In this document: positions 22,647 to 33,938 of the stretch, piece after piece | Numbering within the stretch: position 1 is the stretch's first letter | Layout: each line of letters opens with the position of its first letter | Assembly (NCBI RefSeq): GCF_019175385.1 | Contig: NC_083346.1 | Coordinates: 63,269,821-63,333,820, forward strand | DNA from: Lycium barbarum | Taxonomy: Eukaryota > Streptophyta > Magnoliopsida > Solanales > Solanaceae | Direction of reading: 5' to 3' | DNA length: 64,000 bases | Program-made: the position numbers and the translations under genes | The notes under the pieces: model-generated | Database searches by the model: none | Seen by the model: the letters and a program-made list of their open reading frames with translations, nothing else | What the model was told of the DNA's origin: nothing

Positions 22647-23168
22647 TTCAAAACCACTCCGAAGGGGGTGCGATATTTTATTATTTAGACTTTTCAAAAC
22701 CACTCCGAAGGGGGTGCGATATTTTATTATCTAGACTTTTCAAAACCACTCCAAAGGGGGTGCGATGGCCTCAGCTCATGTCTGAGCGCGCTATGGCCCC
22801 AGCTTATGCCCGAGCGAGCTATGGCCTTGGCTGATCACTGAGTGAGCTATGGCCTCGGTTTACGCCTGAGTGTGCTATGGCCTCAGCTTATGTCTGAGTG
22901 TGTTAATTTCAAAACCACTCTGAAAGGGGTGCGAGGTTTTACTACTGCTTTTCATTTACGATCTATTTTAATTTATATATTATATTATTATGCCGGAAGC
23001 GGCTGTCCGAAGGGACTATTATATTATTATGCCGGAAGCGGCTGTCCGAAGGGACTATTATATTATTATGCCGGAAGCGGCTGTCCGAAGGGACTATTAT
23101 ATTATTATGCCGGAAGCGGCTGCCCGATGGGGCTATTATTGATATTGAGTCGGAAGCGGCACGCACGT
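22647..23168 (+). repeat. Tandem arrays in 3' LTR of C
   Basis: Same three arrays as in the 5' LTR, with equal copy numbers by eye, including four 39-bp units at about 22981-23136. Equal copy number in the two LTRs suggests little array change since insertion. Confidence 0.88.
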
Positions 23169-23776
23169 TGTATCGTATTATTTACTTGAAAAGAAATGTT
23201 AGACTACATTGCTTATTTAAATATGTTGGTTGGATTGTGTTATTTACTTAAGGACTGTTTGAGACTTTATGTACACATCTCTGCTTCTACCAGCGAAAAC
23301 TGCAGGTATTGGGTTGGTCACGACTACTTCTTCCCTAAACTATGTGATAGTTATGATTTATTATCGCTTTACATACTCAGTACATATCTCGTACTGACCC
23401 TCTTTCTTCGGGGGCTGCGTTTCATGCCACGTAGGTCCAGGGACGCGACCCGACGATCCAGCTACTTAGGGGAAGTCAGCACTGGGAGTCAGGCAGCTCC
23501 ACTTGTTCCGGAGGCTGTTCCTATTTCGGTATAATCTTGTATATATGTCTTGCAGGTCATACTCTTTAGAGTCTGCGAACAGCGTGGGTGTCATGGGTAC
23601 TGTTTGGTTTTGTCGATCGATGCGTTGTTATAAAGTAATGGTGTAAGCCCCTTTGGCTCGCTTAGTCTTATGTCATGTATATGTATGTACATATGTAACA
23701 CGCCTTGAGACGTTTTGAGTAATGTGTTGACATTAGTATAGTATTTGTAACAAAAAAAAACGCCATAAATGAGATC

Positions 23777-23792
23777 AAGTATCGTAAGTTGG
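23777..23792. repeat. Left TSD of the SINE
   Basis: AAGTATCGTAAGTTGG (16 bp) is repeated at 23918-23933 after the SINE's A-run. The 5' LTR has the same sequence once (about 18698-18713), an uninterrupted empty site. Confidence 0.93.
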
Positions 23793-23917
23793 ACAAGTGA
23801 GGGATGGCTCAGTGGTTAAGCACATCCACCCACGACCGGTTGGTCCTGGGTTCGAGTCACACTGGAGGGGCAGTGTGGAAACACTATAAATCCTCCTAAA
23901 ATGGGAGAGGAAAAAAA
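23793..23917 (+). mobile_element. tRNA-derived SINE
   Basis: A 125-bp insertion carries RNA polymerase III internal promoter boxes: box A within GATGGCTCAGTGGTTAAG (23803-23820) and box B GGTTCGAGTC (23849-23858). It ends in a short A-run (23911-23917 and on into the TSD) and has a 16-bp TSD typical of LINE-type target-primed insertion. It is absent from the otherwise matching 5' LTR of C. It is not a functional tRNA gene, because no acceptor stem or cloverleaf can be completed downstream. It looks like the tRNA-related SINEs of Solanaceae; the exact family is not assigned. Confidence 0.9.
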
Positions 23918-23933
23918 AAGTATCGTAAGTTGG
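23918..23933. repeat. Right TSD of the SINE
   Basis: Second copy of AAGTATCGTAAGTTGG; its first two A are shared with the SINE tail, so the exact left edge is ambiguous. Confidence 0.9.
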
Positions 23934-23988
23934 GACATCGGGCAGGGTAAGCTCGATCGCTTGTCATGGCCCTAGTTGGGTAGTGACA

Positions 23989-24125
23989 GTTATTGTATCA
24001 TTCATCGAGTCCCGGGCCGGGTATGTTATCGTGCACAGTGTCACTGCATTATTCACCGAGTCCCTTACTAAAGGGCCGGGTATGGTATATGATGATATCA
24101 TTATGACACTGAGTCCCATGATGGG
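23989..24125 (+). mobile_element. 3' LTR of B, segment 2, with right TSD of C
   Basis: GTTAT (23989-23993) is the right TSD of C. Then B's minisatellite resumes (CGAGTCCCGGGCCGGG) and is cut again at ATGGG (24121-24125), the left TSD of element D. Confidence 0.9.
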
Positions 24126-24522
24126 TGTTATAGCCCGTATTTTACACATTTGGATATTTCAAGGTGGTCGTGGTAGGTTAAGGGCAAGACTATGTTCCAA
24201 CATTATTTTAATATACAAGTTGTTTATTAGTATGGAAATATTGAGAAAGGTTAAGGGTAAAAAGGGAAATTCACAAAATGGCTCATGGTAATATTGCGGA
24301 AGGCTAGGGGCAAAAATGGGAATTTCACAAAATATTCGAGAAGGTTCTTGGAGGAGCCATGTTGGCCATGTGGCACATGCCATATTTTATTAAATGGGGG
24401 CTAATTATAAATATACATATGGACCAAGCTTATGTAACAAGCCAAGTGGTCATATTTGTGTAATTAAGAAAGTTCAAGAAAAATGGAGAAGGGGACATGT
24501 GTCCACCTTGTATTAGTAGAAG

Positions 24523-24562
<40 letters not shown>

Positions 24563-27134
24563 TTGATGACAAAATAAGGGCAACTAATCATTTTGACTCT
24601 AGAACCTTGGAGAAAAAAAAAAAGAGAAGAAGAAGAAGAAAGAAATGTAGTAGGTTCGGCCATGGCTCAAAAAAATGAGGCCATGGAAATTGATCAAGAA
24701 AAAATATTTCTTCTAGCTCTTCTACTAATTTGAAGGCCCTAATTAACATAAGGGAGTTGTTGGAGCAAGCCAAGCATTCATTTGGGTGATTTATAAACCC
24801 TAGCCAAGTAAAAAGACAAGTGAAGGAAGGTAAGGTTCAATATTCTTTTATATATGTTATGGATGGTTTATGCATGTTGTTGTATGTAGAAATGGATGGA
24901 ATTCATGAAATATGTATGTGTATGGTTGTGGCCGTGAGAGTGGTTGTTTGTGTAGAAATGATGAATTAATTTTATTTAGTATTTTGATTGTTGTAGTTGT
25001 GGATTCTATGATGAAAATGAAGGTTTAATGACTTGAAGTGAATTTGGAATCATTGTGGGGTTGTTGAAGAAGTTAGTGTAACATTGGTATGGTTTCTTAT
25101 ATTTGAGGGAATGATATTGCTAATGTGTAAGTTGTAAATATAATTCATGAATTTGGAAGTGAGACATGTGTTTGGAAGATTGTAAGATAGGTTGTTATGA
25201 TTGAATTTGAAAGAAGGAAATAGGTTGTTATTGTTCTTGTTGAATTTGGAAGGTGTTGGGTGAAGTGGTATGTTGATTGGGTTGTTTTGAATATTATGTG
25301 AATTGAATCGAATATAAATGAAATGTCGTTGAATTGCATGACAAAGGGTGTTAATGTTAATGCGTCTTGAATTGATTGTTGATGTTGTTGGCACGATAGT
25401 TGGTATTGTTGTTGATAGTTTGACCGAGTTGAATTCTCCGATTGTTGATTGATGATTTGGGCTGAGTTAGATTCTCGGGGATGGTGTATTTACTTACAGG
25501 GGAGATTCTGCCGAAATTGCGGCAGATCATAAGTGAATTTACTTGAAGGATTAAGACAAGTATATGATAATGAGTCTAATGATTGTGTCAATCTTCTTGA
25601 ATGTAGACTAGCGATAACGAGCTTGGACAATTAAGCATAGCTAATAGGACGTGGAGCAGGTATGTTAAGGCTCGTCCCTTTATTTGTAAAGGCATGATTC
25701 CGATGTTATGATTTCATAATTGTTTGCACATCTTCCTTGTCTTCAAAAGTTAGATGTTTATGATTCCAAGACATGATTCTCTTCGCGATAACTCGTGAAT
25801 GCTTTCCAAAGTGTCCGTACTCTACCAAAACAGAGGTTTATGATTTTGTAAACTCTTATGACAATAACGATGGATATGTTTCACAATGATAATGATGATG
25901 TTAAGGATGAGAATATTTCTATGTTGACTATGGTAAGAATGATTTTCTAAAAATGGCTTCTGAAAAATCCATAGAAGGTTCTGTACTTCAAACGCTCATA
26001 ACTTTCTTATACTAAGTCGGATTGACTCGAAACTTGTTTCTGAGCCTTCAAGTGTCGGTTTATGTACATACCCATCGAGTCTTGAAAATTTGTTCTATGT
26101 GCATATGTATACGAAGTGACGCCTTAAGAGACATATGATCTTATTCCATGTTCTCTTAACGCTGTTGGTCGTGCTAGTCTCATCTTATAATAATTGTTTC
26201 TTCAAGGTGAGACAAAGTCGGGATGCTTATTTCATAATATAATCGGAGGTTACCGACCTTACGTCACTCCGATAGATACATGACTTTCTTTGGGCTCTCA
26301 TGCATGTCGCTTATATGATATATGTATATGATATATGTATATGCATATGGGGAATATGGGGAAAAAGGGACATATGTTGCGCTATAGACGCATTGCCACC
26401 AGGTCAGTTGGCGTAACTCATCGTCCCGGACGCGGGATGCCCGGACGCGGGACATATGTGGGGTAGCCGACGTTGTTCAGCGCTATGCTATGTTCTATTT
26501 TCTATATATATGAACAAGAAGTGTTTTTCAAAGAATGCTAAGCATGCATGGCATCCGCCCTAAGAGGCACTCAGATGTACAGGTTACTCTTTTACCTCAT
26601 GATGTGCTATATATTTCCATTATGTTATTATTCATATTTATATCCCTTACTATGTTACTATTCATGCCTTACATACTCAGTACATTGCTCGTACTGATCC
26701 CCTTTCTTCGGGGGATGCGTTTCATGCCGCGCAGGTACACCCAGATGAGTAGAAGCTATTATAGAAGATGTTCCAGCGGAGTTGGCCAGCTCCATTTGCT
26801 CTGGAGTGTTGCCAGGTCAGAGTACTATGCTATGATGTTTTGTTCGAAGTTAGAGACTTTGCAGACAGAGTCGTGGGTGTAGTATGTCAGTCTTGAAAGC
26901 GGCTTCACCAGCCGATGTGTCTTTATATTTTATGTTACAAACTCCACATGACCACAGATTTTGTTTGACTTGAGAACAACGAAAGAAAGATTCTGGAGGC
27001 TTAACTATTTTTTTCATTTCTTATTGATGTAAGAATGTAAAGAGATCAAGTATGTAATAAGAGTCAGCGGGTTCGCTCAGCTCCGAATACGGGGTCGGGT
27101 GCCCATCACACCCTAGTAAAGTTGGGGTGTGACA
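24126..27134 (+). mobile_element. 5' LTR of element D
   Basis: A 3.0-kb LTR, TGTTATAGCCCG...GTGTGACA. Blocks: (TA)n (about 24521-24556), GGTAAGG (24829), the CTGCCGAAATTGCGGCAG box (about 25507-25524), GGTATGT (25660), paired stem-loops (26177-26273), a CCCGGACGCGGG repeat (26423-26452) and the double hairpin (26677-26715). The 3' copy has the box as a perfect palindrome. Confidence 0.92.
26177..26273 (+). promoter_or_regulatory. Paired stem-loops in 5' LTR of D
   Basis: GTCTCATCTT (26177-26186) pairs with AAGGTGAGAC (26204-26213) with one G-T pair; ATCGGAG (26242-26248) pairs with CTCCGAT (26267-26273). The loop of the second contains TTACGTCA. Compare Z, where the second stem is ATCGGGG/CCCCGAT. 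Confidence 0.58.
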
Positions 27135-27137
27135 AAG

Positions 27138-27232
27138 TGGTATCGGAGCAGGTTGTCCTAGGGGTTGTCTGCAAAGTCGTGTCCAGTAGAGTCCTGTTTA
27201 TGGGTGTGAAGCTGGCCACATTTATAAACAGG
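27138..27232 (+). promoter_or_regulatory. Primer binding site and leader hairpin of D
   Basis: TGGTATCGGAGCA (27138-27150) matches initiator methionine tRNA with one mismatch. CCTGTTTAT and ATAAACAGG (about 27193-27232) form a perfect 9-bp arm, extended by GGTGTG/CCACA-type pairing. Confidence 0.8.
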
Positions 27233-29854
27233 AGGCTGCAGGGCATCTAGGGATTGTTGACCTTCTTTCTGTCTTAGATCGTACGATAGAGCCAAGTTAT
27301 AGGAAAATGAGATTCCTTATAGAAGCCTTACATACGACGGAAGAAGGTGAGTGGCGATATGGCAAGTCACAGAGGTAAGTCTTGATATATTTGTTCTGTT
27401 ACCTGAAGCTGGAAGCACTGGATGGATGGAGTGTGTCATATAGCTGTATGTTCTGTGAGGTATTGTTGATATCTGCTGCGTACAGATTTTGAATAGTAAG
27501 AATGGTAAGGAGATTCTGCCAGAATTGTTGGGTACGCCCAACAGGAAGAAGCGTGGAAAGGAAATATCGTAAACAGACGATAAGTGGGATGTGATATTTT
27601 AGAGGAGCTACGGATTTGGACATGGCATGAAGAAAAATTGCGAGAAAGACGATTAGTAATCCGAAGGACTAAAATGGATAACATTCGAGGTTTAGTAGGA
27701 ACAAGGTCTGTTGGAGGATTCAGAAAGTCGATAATCGGTTTTGTGTAGATTATTATGTAAGGGTGGTAAAGTGGAAATTCAAACAGGCTGATAATCGAGT
27801 ATGCATAAGTAACGGCGACGAAGGCATATTTGTTACCATCAGGAATCTGGGAATCTAGGACGAAAGGTAGTGATACACGAAGGTGAAGGGTGAATATTGA
27901 GGATTGAAAAGGGTAAAATAGTAATTGTAAAGGGAAAGACGTGTTATGAAGATGTCTCGGAATCCGTAAGACTTCCATTTGCTCCAGATCATGTAATAAA
28001 GGTCATGCGAGGAAGTGGACACGATTATATCAGCATTAAGGCACCGGATTTCATCGAAGATTCAAGGTTAAGCGTGCTGAGGTGAGAGAAATTTTAGGAT
28101 GAGTGACCCCCCCGGGAAGTGAACTAAAAGTTCTATAAATTGAGACATAAGAGGCAAATGAGAAGCTAGAGTAGCCTAAGGGGAACTAGAGTGTGCGGGA
28201 TGGTTGGAGACCATAAGAGGTCGCGTAGGACGAGGCAGACTAGACTGGTGGAGAGACAGAGAGTGCGTCATAGCTCTAGAATCTAGATAGGCTTGAATAG
28301 TGTTTGGAAGTATTTTGTGAGCTAGTTGATAGTAATGATATATATATATATATGAATGCATATGATATCTCATATGTGATTATATCGGTGGACATGTGAG
28401 TCCCAGCAACAGAAGCTACGGTATGGAAGACATCAATTGAGTAAGGGTACCGAAGTTCAAGCGACAACAAAGGTAAATGGTACCAGTGTTCCGAGGTAAG
28501 CTGCTATTATTTTCACTACAGGTTAAGATTGGAGAGTTTTAATACTACGATATTTGGAAAAGAAAAAGAGTGTGAGTAAATGGGAGACAAGGAGATTAAA
28601 ATGTCGGAAAAAGGTAAAAGGTAAGAAACCTTAGTGAGTAAACCCCGAGAGAAATTACCGGCAAAGTACGAGATTACTTGGGTAAAAATTCAAAGATAGG
28701 CACGTCAAAAGGAATAAAATGTGCAGCTATATTAAAGTGGTTGTCTCGGACATGGAAATGCTTTTCTTAAATGATGACTTAAGAATAGAATGGATGTGCG
28801 CGCTTAAAAATTTCACGAATTTCAAAGTCGATGCCACAAATGGCAAAATAAGCAAAGTGTTCGAGGAGGAAGAAACCCAAGGAAGGTTAAGGATGAAAGT
28901 AGAAAAACGTACACTAACGGGTTGGTTGAAGGAAGAGCATAACATTTAGGCGTAGGGAAAATGGAAATCTTTAACCGTAGGAATAGGGAGGATACCTTGA
29001 CGAGTTAGCGATAGGAACCCGATTACGCATTGAGAAAAGAATAAGGATGATGGGTTGACATTATGGATTGGGGAAATTAATGGTATGGGGCGAGAATTCA
29101 TGTGAGTCTGAAAGATTTAATCCTAGAGGAAATGGAACGAAATGCAAAGGATGCGCATGGAAGACCGTTCGGTCGTAGCGTCGTATAGTTAAAGGTTTGA
29201 TAAGCGGAAGGTAGAGAGAATATAACCTGCATGGACTCAGTGCTGAGAGCAAAGGTAGCAGGACGCTCGAGACAACATGGACGCACAGCTGCAACGTAAA
29301 GGCGTTGTTAAGGAAAATTTTGAGTAAGTGAGCTAAATGGGTGAAAGGGGCTAATAGTGGATAGAAAGATATGAGAATATCGACAAGAATGATGATATAG
29401 GCCCAAAATGAAAGAAAAACTTATGGTGAGAAGTTTCGATATGTTATGCACAGAGCTGGAAAGAGAGATGAGAAGTGAGGTATAAACGAAGACTTCACAA
29501 AAGGACTGTTGGCGCATAAGGAGCCCCTTAAAGGGGGGGGGGGGGGGGGAGACCATATTATATTAGGCTTAAAAAGGAATCACAACAATTTCAAGCGCCA
29601 GAAAAGGAAATTTATTAGTTCAGGGCCAAAGTTCAAAACATGTCGGCATATCAAGAGGATACATGAAAGAAGTAGAAACGAGTTGGTGCAATGGATTAGA
29701 AAACCCATGACACGGAATGAGGATTCATGTAAAGACCGAGGAGTTCGATTATAAGGAAAATAGGGTAAAGGATAAGGAATGGGCTCGAAGAAAAGGACAA
29801 CTATAAAAAGGGACCCCCCGAAGTGCTACAAGACCCCATAAGATCAGTTGAAAA
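27233..29854 (+). other. Non-coding interior of element D
   Basis: No frame resembles gag or pol. The start is related to B's interior (GAGATTCCTTATA leader; GAGGTATTGTTGATAT; GGAGATTCTGCCAGAATT near 27500). The remainder is purine-rich on the plus strand. A G-run of 17 after CCCCTTAAA at about 29533-29549 is an internal polypurine-like tract. The largest minus-strand frame (27436-27978, 180 codons) has no recognisable motif and is probably chance. Confidence 0.68.
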
Positions 29855-29886
29855 TTCGAGGACGAATGTTCTAAAGGGGGGGAGGA
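29855..29886 (+). promoter_or_regulatory. Pre-PPT hairpin (part) and polypurine tract of D
   Basis: AAAATTCG-AGGA-CGAATGTT (29851-29870, one mismatch) then AAAGGGGGGGGAGGA-like tract ending at 29886, directly before the 3' LTR. Confidence 0.85.
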
Positions 29887-30230
29887 TGTTATATCCCGTA
29901 TTTTACACATTCGGATATTTCAAGGTGGTCGTGGAAGGTTAAGGGAAAGACTATGTTCCAACATTATTTTAATATGCAAGCTGTTTATTAGTATGGAAAT
30001 ATTGAGAAAGGTTAAGGGTAAAAAGGGAAATTTCACAAAATATTCGAGAAGGTTCTTGGAGGGGCCATGTTGGCCGTGTGGCACATGCCATATTTTATTA
30101 AATGGGGGCTAATTATAAATATACATATGGACCAAGCTTATGTAACAAGCCAAGTGGTCATATTTGTGTAATTAAGAAAGTTCAAGAAAAATGGAGAAGG
30201 GGACATGTGTCCACCTTGTATTAGTAGAAG

Positions 30231-30272
<42 letters not shown>

Positions 30273-32836
30273 TTGATGACAAAATAAGGGCAACTAATCA
30301 TTTTGACTCTAGAACCTTGGAGACAAAAAAAGAGAAGAAGAAGAAAGAATTATAGTAGGTTCGGCCATGGCTCAAAAAAATGAGGCCATGGAAATTGATC
30401 AAGAAAAAATATTTCTTCTAGCTCTTCTACTAATTTGAAGGCCCTAATTAACATAAGGGAGTTGTTGGAGCAAGCCAAGCATTCATTTGGGTGATTTATA
30501 AACCCTAGCCAAGTAAAAAGACAAGTGAAGGAAGGTACGGTTCAATATTCTTTTATATATGTTATGGATGGTTTATGCATGTTGTTGTATGTAGAAATGG
30601 ATGGAATTCATGAACTATGTATGTGTATGGTTGTGGCCGTGAGAGTGGTTGTTTGTGTAGAAATGATGAATTAATTTTATTTAGTATTTTGATTGTTGTA
30701 GTTGTGGATTCTATGATGAAAATGAAGGTTTAATGACTTGAAGTGAATTTGGAATCATTGTGGGGTTGTTGAAGAAGTTAGTGTAACATTGGTATGGTTT
30801 CTTATATTTGAGGGAATGATATTGCTAATGTGTAAGTTGTAAATATAATTCATGAATTTGGAAGTGAGACATGTGTTTGGAAGATTGTAAGTTAGGTTGT
30901 TATGATTGAATTTGAAAGAAGGAAATAGGTTGTTATTGTTCTTATTGAATTTGGAAGGTGTTGGGTGAAGTGGTATGTTGATTGGGTTGTTTTGAATATT
31001 ATGTGAATTGAATCGAATATAAATGAAATGTCGTTGAATTGCATGACAAAGGGTGTTAATGTTAGAATGCATCTTGAATTGATTGTTGATGTTGTTGGCA
31101 CGATAGTTGCTATTGTTGTGATAGTTTGGCCGAGTTGAATTCTCGGATTGTTGATTGATGATTTGGGCCGAGTTAGATTCTCGGGGATGGTGTATTTACA
31201 GGGGAGATGCTGCCGAAATTTCGGCAGATCATAAGTGAATTTACTTGAAGGATTAAGACAAGTATATGATAATGAGTCTAATGATTGTGTCAATCTTCTT
31301 GAATGTAAACTAGCGATAACGAGCTTGGACAATTAAGCATAGCTAATAGGACGTGGAGCAGGTATGTTAAGGCTCGTCCCTTTATTTGTAAAGGCATGAT
31401 TCTGATGTTATGATTTCATAATTGTTTGCATATCTTCCTTGTCTTCAAAAGTTAGATGTTTATGATTCCAAGACATGATTCTCTTCGCTATAACTCGTGA
31501 ATGTTTTCCAAAGTGTCCGTACTCTACCAAAACAGAGGTTTATGATTTTGTAAACTCTTATGACAATAACGATGGATATGTTTCACAATGACAATGATGA
31601 TGTTAAGGATGAGAATATTTTTATGTTGACTATGGTAAGAATGATTTTCCAAAAATGGCTTCTGAAAAATCCGTAGAAGGTTCTGTACTTCAAACGCTTA
31701 TAACTTTCTTATACTAAGTCGGATTGACTCGAAACTTGTTTCTGAGCCTTCAAGTGTCGGTTTATGTACGTACCCATCGAGTCTTGAAAATTTGTTCTAT
31801 GTGCATATGTATACGAAGTGACGCCTTAAGAGACATATGATCTTATTCCATGTTCTCTTAACGCTGTTGGTCGTGCTAGTCTCATCTTATAATAATTGTT
31901 CCTTCAAGGTGAGACAAAGTCGGGATAAATATTCCATAATATAATCGGAGGTTACCGACCTTACGTCACTCCGATAGATACATGACTTTCTTTGGGCTCT
32001 CATGCATGCCGCTTATATGATATATGTATATGATATATGTATATGCATATGGGGAATATGGGGAAAAAGGGACATATGTTGCGCTATAGACGCATTGCCA
32101 CCTGGTCAGTTGGCGTAACTCATCGTCCCGGACGCGGGATGCCCGGATGCGGGACATATGTGGGGGAGCCGACGTTTTTCGGCGCTATGATATGTTCTAT
32201 TTTCTATATATATGAACAAGAAGTTTTTTTCAAAGAAAGCTAAGCATGCATGGCATCCGCCCTAAGAGGCACTCAGATGTACAGGTTACTCTTTTACCTC
32301 ATGATGTGCTCTATATTTCCATTCTGTTATTATTCATATTTATATCCCTTACTATGTTACTATTCATGCCTTACATACTCAGTACATTGCTCGTACTGAC
32401 CCTCTTTCTTCGGGGGCTGCGTTTCATGCCGCGCAGGCACACCCAGATGTGTAGAAGCTATTATAGAAGATGTTCCAGCGGAGTTGGCAAGCTCCATTTT
32501 CTCTGGAGTGTTGCCGGGTCAGAGTACTATGCTATGATGTTTTGTTCGAAGTTAGAGACTTTGCAGACAGAGTCGTGGGTGTAGTATGTCAGTCTTGAAA
32601 GCGGCTTCACCAGCTGATGTGTCTTTATATTTTATGTTACAGACTCCACATGACCACAAATTTTGTTTGACTTGAGAACAACGAAAGAAAGATTCTGGAG
32701 GCTTAACAATTTTTTTCATTTCTTATTGATGTAAGAATCTAAAGAGATCGAGTATGTAATAAGAGTCAGCGGGTTCGCTCAGCTCCGAATACGGGGTCGG
32801 GTGCCCATCACACCCTAGTAAAGTTGGGGTGTGACA
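29887..32836 (+). mobile_element. 3' LTR of element D
   Basis: Matches the 5' LTR closely. A segment equal to about 24271-24325 is missing between two copies of GGGAAWTTCACAAAAT, a deletion of the kind made by slippage or recombination between short repeats. The perfect palindrome CTGCCGAAATTTCGGCAG lies at about 31209-31226. It ends GTGTGACA, followed by the right TSD. Confidence 0.92.
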
Positions 32837-33822
32837 ATGGGCCGGGTACGGCATACGTGTACATGACTTTATTCACCGAGTCCCTTACTAGAGGGCCGGG
32901 TACGGTATATGTATATGATGATATGATGGCATATGGTGACTTTATTCACCGAGTCCCTCACTAGAGGGCCGGGTACGGTATATATATGTATATGATGATA
33001 TGATGATATGATGACATGATTGTGGCACCGAGTCCCATAATGGGCCGGGTACGGTATATGATAATGATATGTATGATTTGTTTTCATAAGGCACAGGCAC
33101 AGTGATTTCTTGATTATCATACTTTTCTCCTGGAATCTCTATTTCAGTTATGATCCTTTTCACTGTATTTCATGCTTTATATACTCAGTACATATTTTGT
33201 ACTGACCCCCTTTCCCCGGGGGGCTGCATTTCATGCCCGCAGGTACAGATAGCCGGTTGGTGACCCCTCAGCAAAGGACTTCTACTCTGCTGTCTTGGAG
33301 TGCTCCGTTGTTTCGGAGCCTAGACGTTTGGTACAGCTCTTTGATATATGTGTATGTTTATCCAGGGGTACGGCGGGGCCCTGTCCCATCATATGTCATC
33401 GTCATTACTCTTAGAGGTCTGTAGACATATGTGTGGGTTGTATATAGACGTTGATCAGCTGTGTTAGCATGATTTATGTTTTGGGACGTTCCCATTCGTA
33501 GTGGCAGCCTTGTCGGCTTGGGTATATGTATATTTTGGGATGTTGTGTGTAGTGGCAGCCTTGTCGGCTTGCGTACATATAGTTAGGGCGTTCCCACGCG
33601 TTATGACAGCCTTGCCGGCTTGTGTTCGACGTTATATATTGATGTTGTCACTCCACAGGAGACAGGTTGCGTTGATATATAAATATGTGACATTTTTGAG
33701 ATGACATTCTGTTTCTTTAAGTTCCAAATTATGTTTAGTTGTGAAATGATTATAGCTAACAGATATGTATACGAGTGCCCAGCTTGGGCACTAGTCACAG
33801 CCTACGGGGTTGGGTCGTGACA
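32837..33822 (+). mobile_element. 3' LTR of B, segment 3, with right TSD of D
   Basis: ATGGG at 32837-32841 is D's right TSD. The rest of B's LTR follows: minisatellite units, double hairpin (about 33184-33226) and the terminal GTCGTGACA at 33822. It is nearly identical to 5710-6663. Confidence 0.92.
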
Positions 33823-33827
33823 AAAAC
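33823..33827. repeat. Right TSD (AAAAC) of element B
   Basis: AAAAC directly follows the CA of B's 3' LTR and equals 4056-4060. After it, element A's 3' untranslated region continues (AACCCATAATAACAATGCC), as in J at 60059-60075. Confidence 0.93.
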
Positions 33828-33938
33828 AACCCATAATAACAATGCCTCACAGGGCCACAAGATAATAGCAATAGAATTTGGCCACTCACGACCTAAAAGC
33901 ATAAAAGGAAAACATAAATACCTTATGATCTTGATATC

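Larger units (their letters stand above)
15590..23988 (+). mobile_element. Element C: gag-only (TR-GAG-like) LTR retrotransposon
   Basis: Two LTRs (15590-18767 and 20665-23988), a primer binding site, a gag remnant, a hairpin and a polypurine tract, flanked by a perfect GTTAT TSD. The interior is only about 1.9 kb and ends soon after gag, with no protease, reverse transcriptase, RNase H or integrase. It therefore depended on another element for enzymes. The LTRs are very similar, so insertion was fairly recent, and a SINE in the 3' LTR is younger still. Confidence 0.92.
20665..23988 (+). mobile_element. 3' LTR of element C
   Basis: Near-identical to the 5' LTR, with a few substitutions and small changes in A-runs. 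It is about 145 bp longer because of a SINE and its duplicated target (23793-23933). It ends TAGTGACA; the 5' copy has TCGTGACA. Confidence 0.93.
24126..32836 (+). mobile_element. Element D: non-coding (LARD-like) LTR retrotransposon
   Basis: Two LTRs (24126-27134 and 29887-32836) and an interior of about 2.75 kb with no gag or pol, flanked by a perfect ATGGG TSD (24121-24125 and 32837-32841). It is inserted in the minisatellite of B's 3' LTR. Both priming sites are present, so it was mobilised with proteins made elsewhere. The LTRs are highly similar, differing by a 55-bp deletion in the 3' copy and scattered substitutions. Confidence 0.92.
4061..33822 (+). mobile_element. Element B: large non-autonomous LTR retrotransposon with nested insertions
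   Basis: B is bounded by matching LTR ends (TGTTATAC...GTGACA) and a perfect AAAAC TSD. Without its insertions it consists of a 5' LTR (4061-6663), about 4.5 kb of interior and a 3' LTR in three pieces (14462-15589, 23994-24125, 32842-33822). The interior has a primer binding site, the leader hairpin, a stretch like the 3' untranslated region of autonomous elements, and a long non-coding region ending in a polypurine tract. No gag or pol is visible, so it fits a large retrotransposon derivative (LARD). It holds solo LTR E, element C and element D. Confidence 0.88.

Noticed and set aside
23800..23860. Possible tRNA gene because of box A and box B
   Set aside because: No complete cloverleaf or acceptor stem; it has an A-rich tail and TSD, so it is a SINE.
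27436..27978. 180-codon minus-strand frame in the interior of D
   Set aside because: Arises in purine-rich sequence, where the complementary strand is short of stops. No motif is visible, and the neighbouring frames are similar in character.
28719..28949. 76-codon plus-strand frame in D with mixed residues
   Set aside because: It lies in the non-coding interior, has no recognisable domain and no counterpart in B or I.
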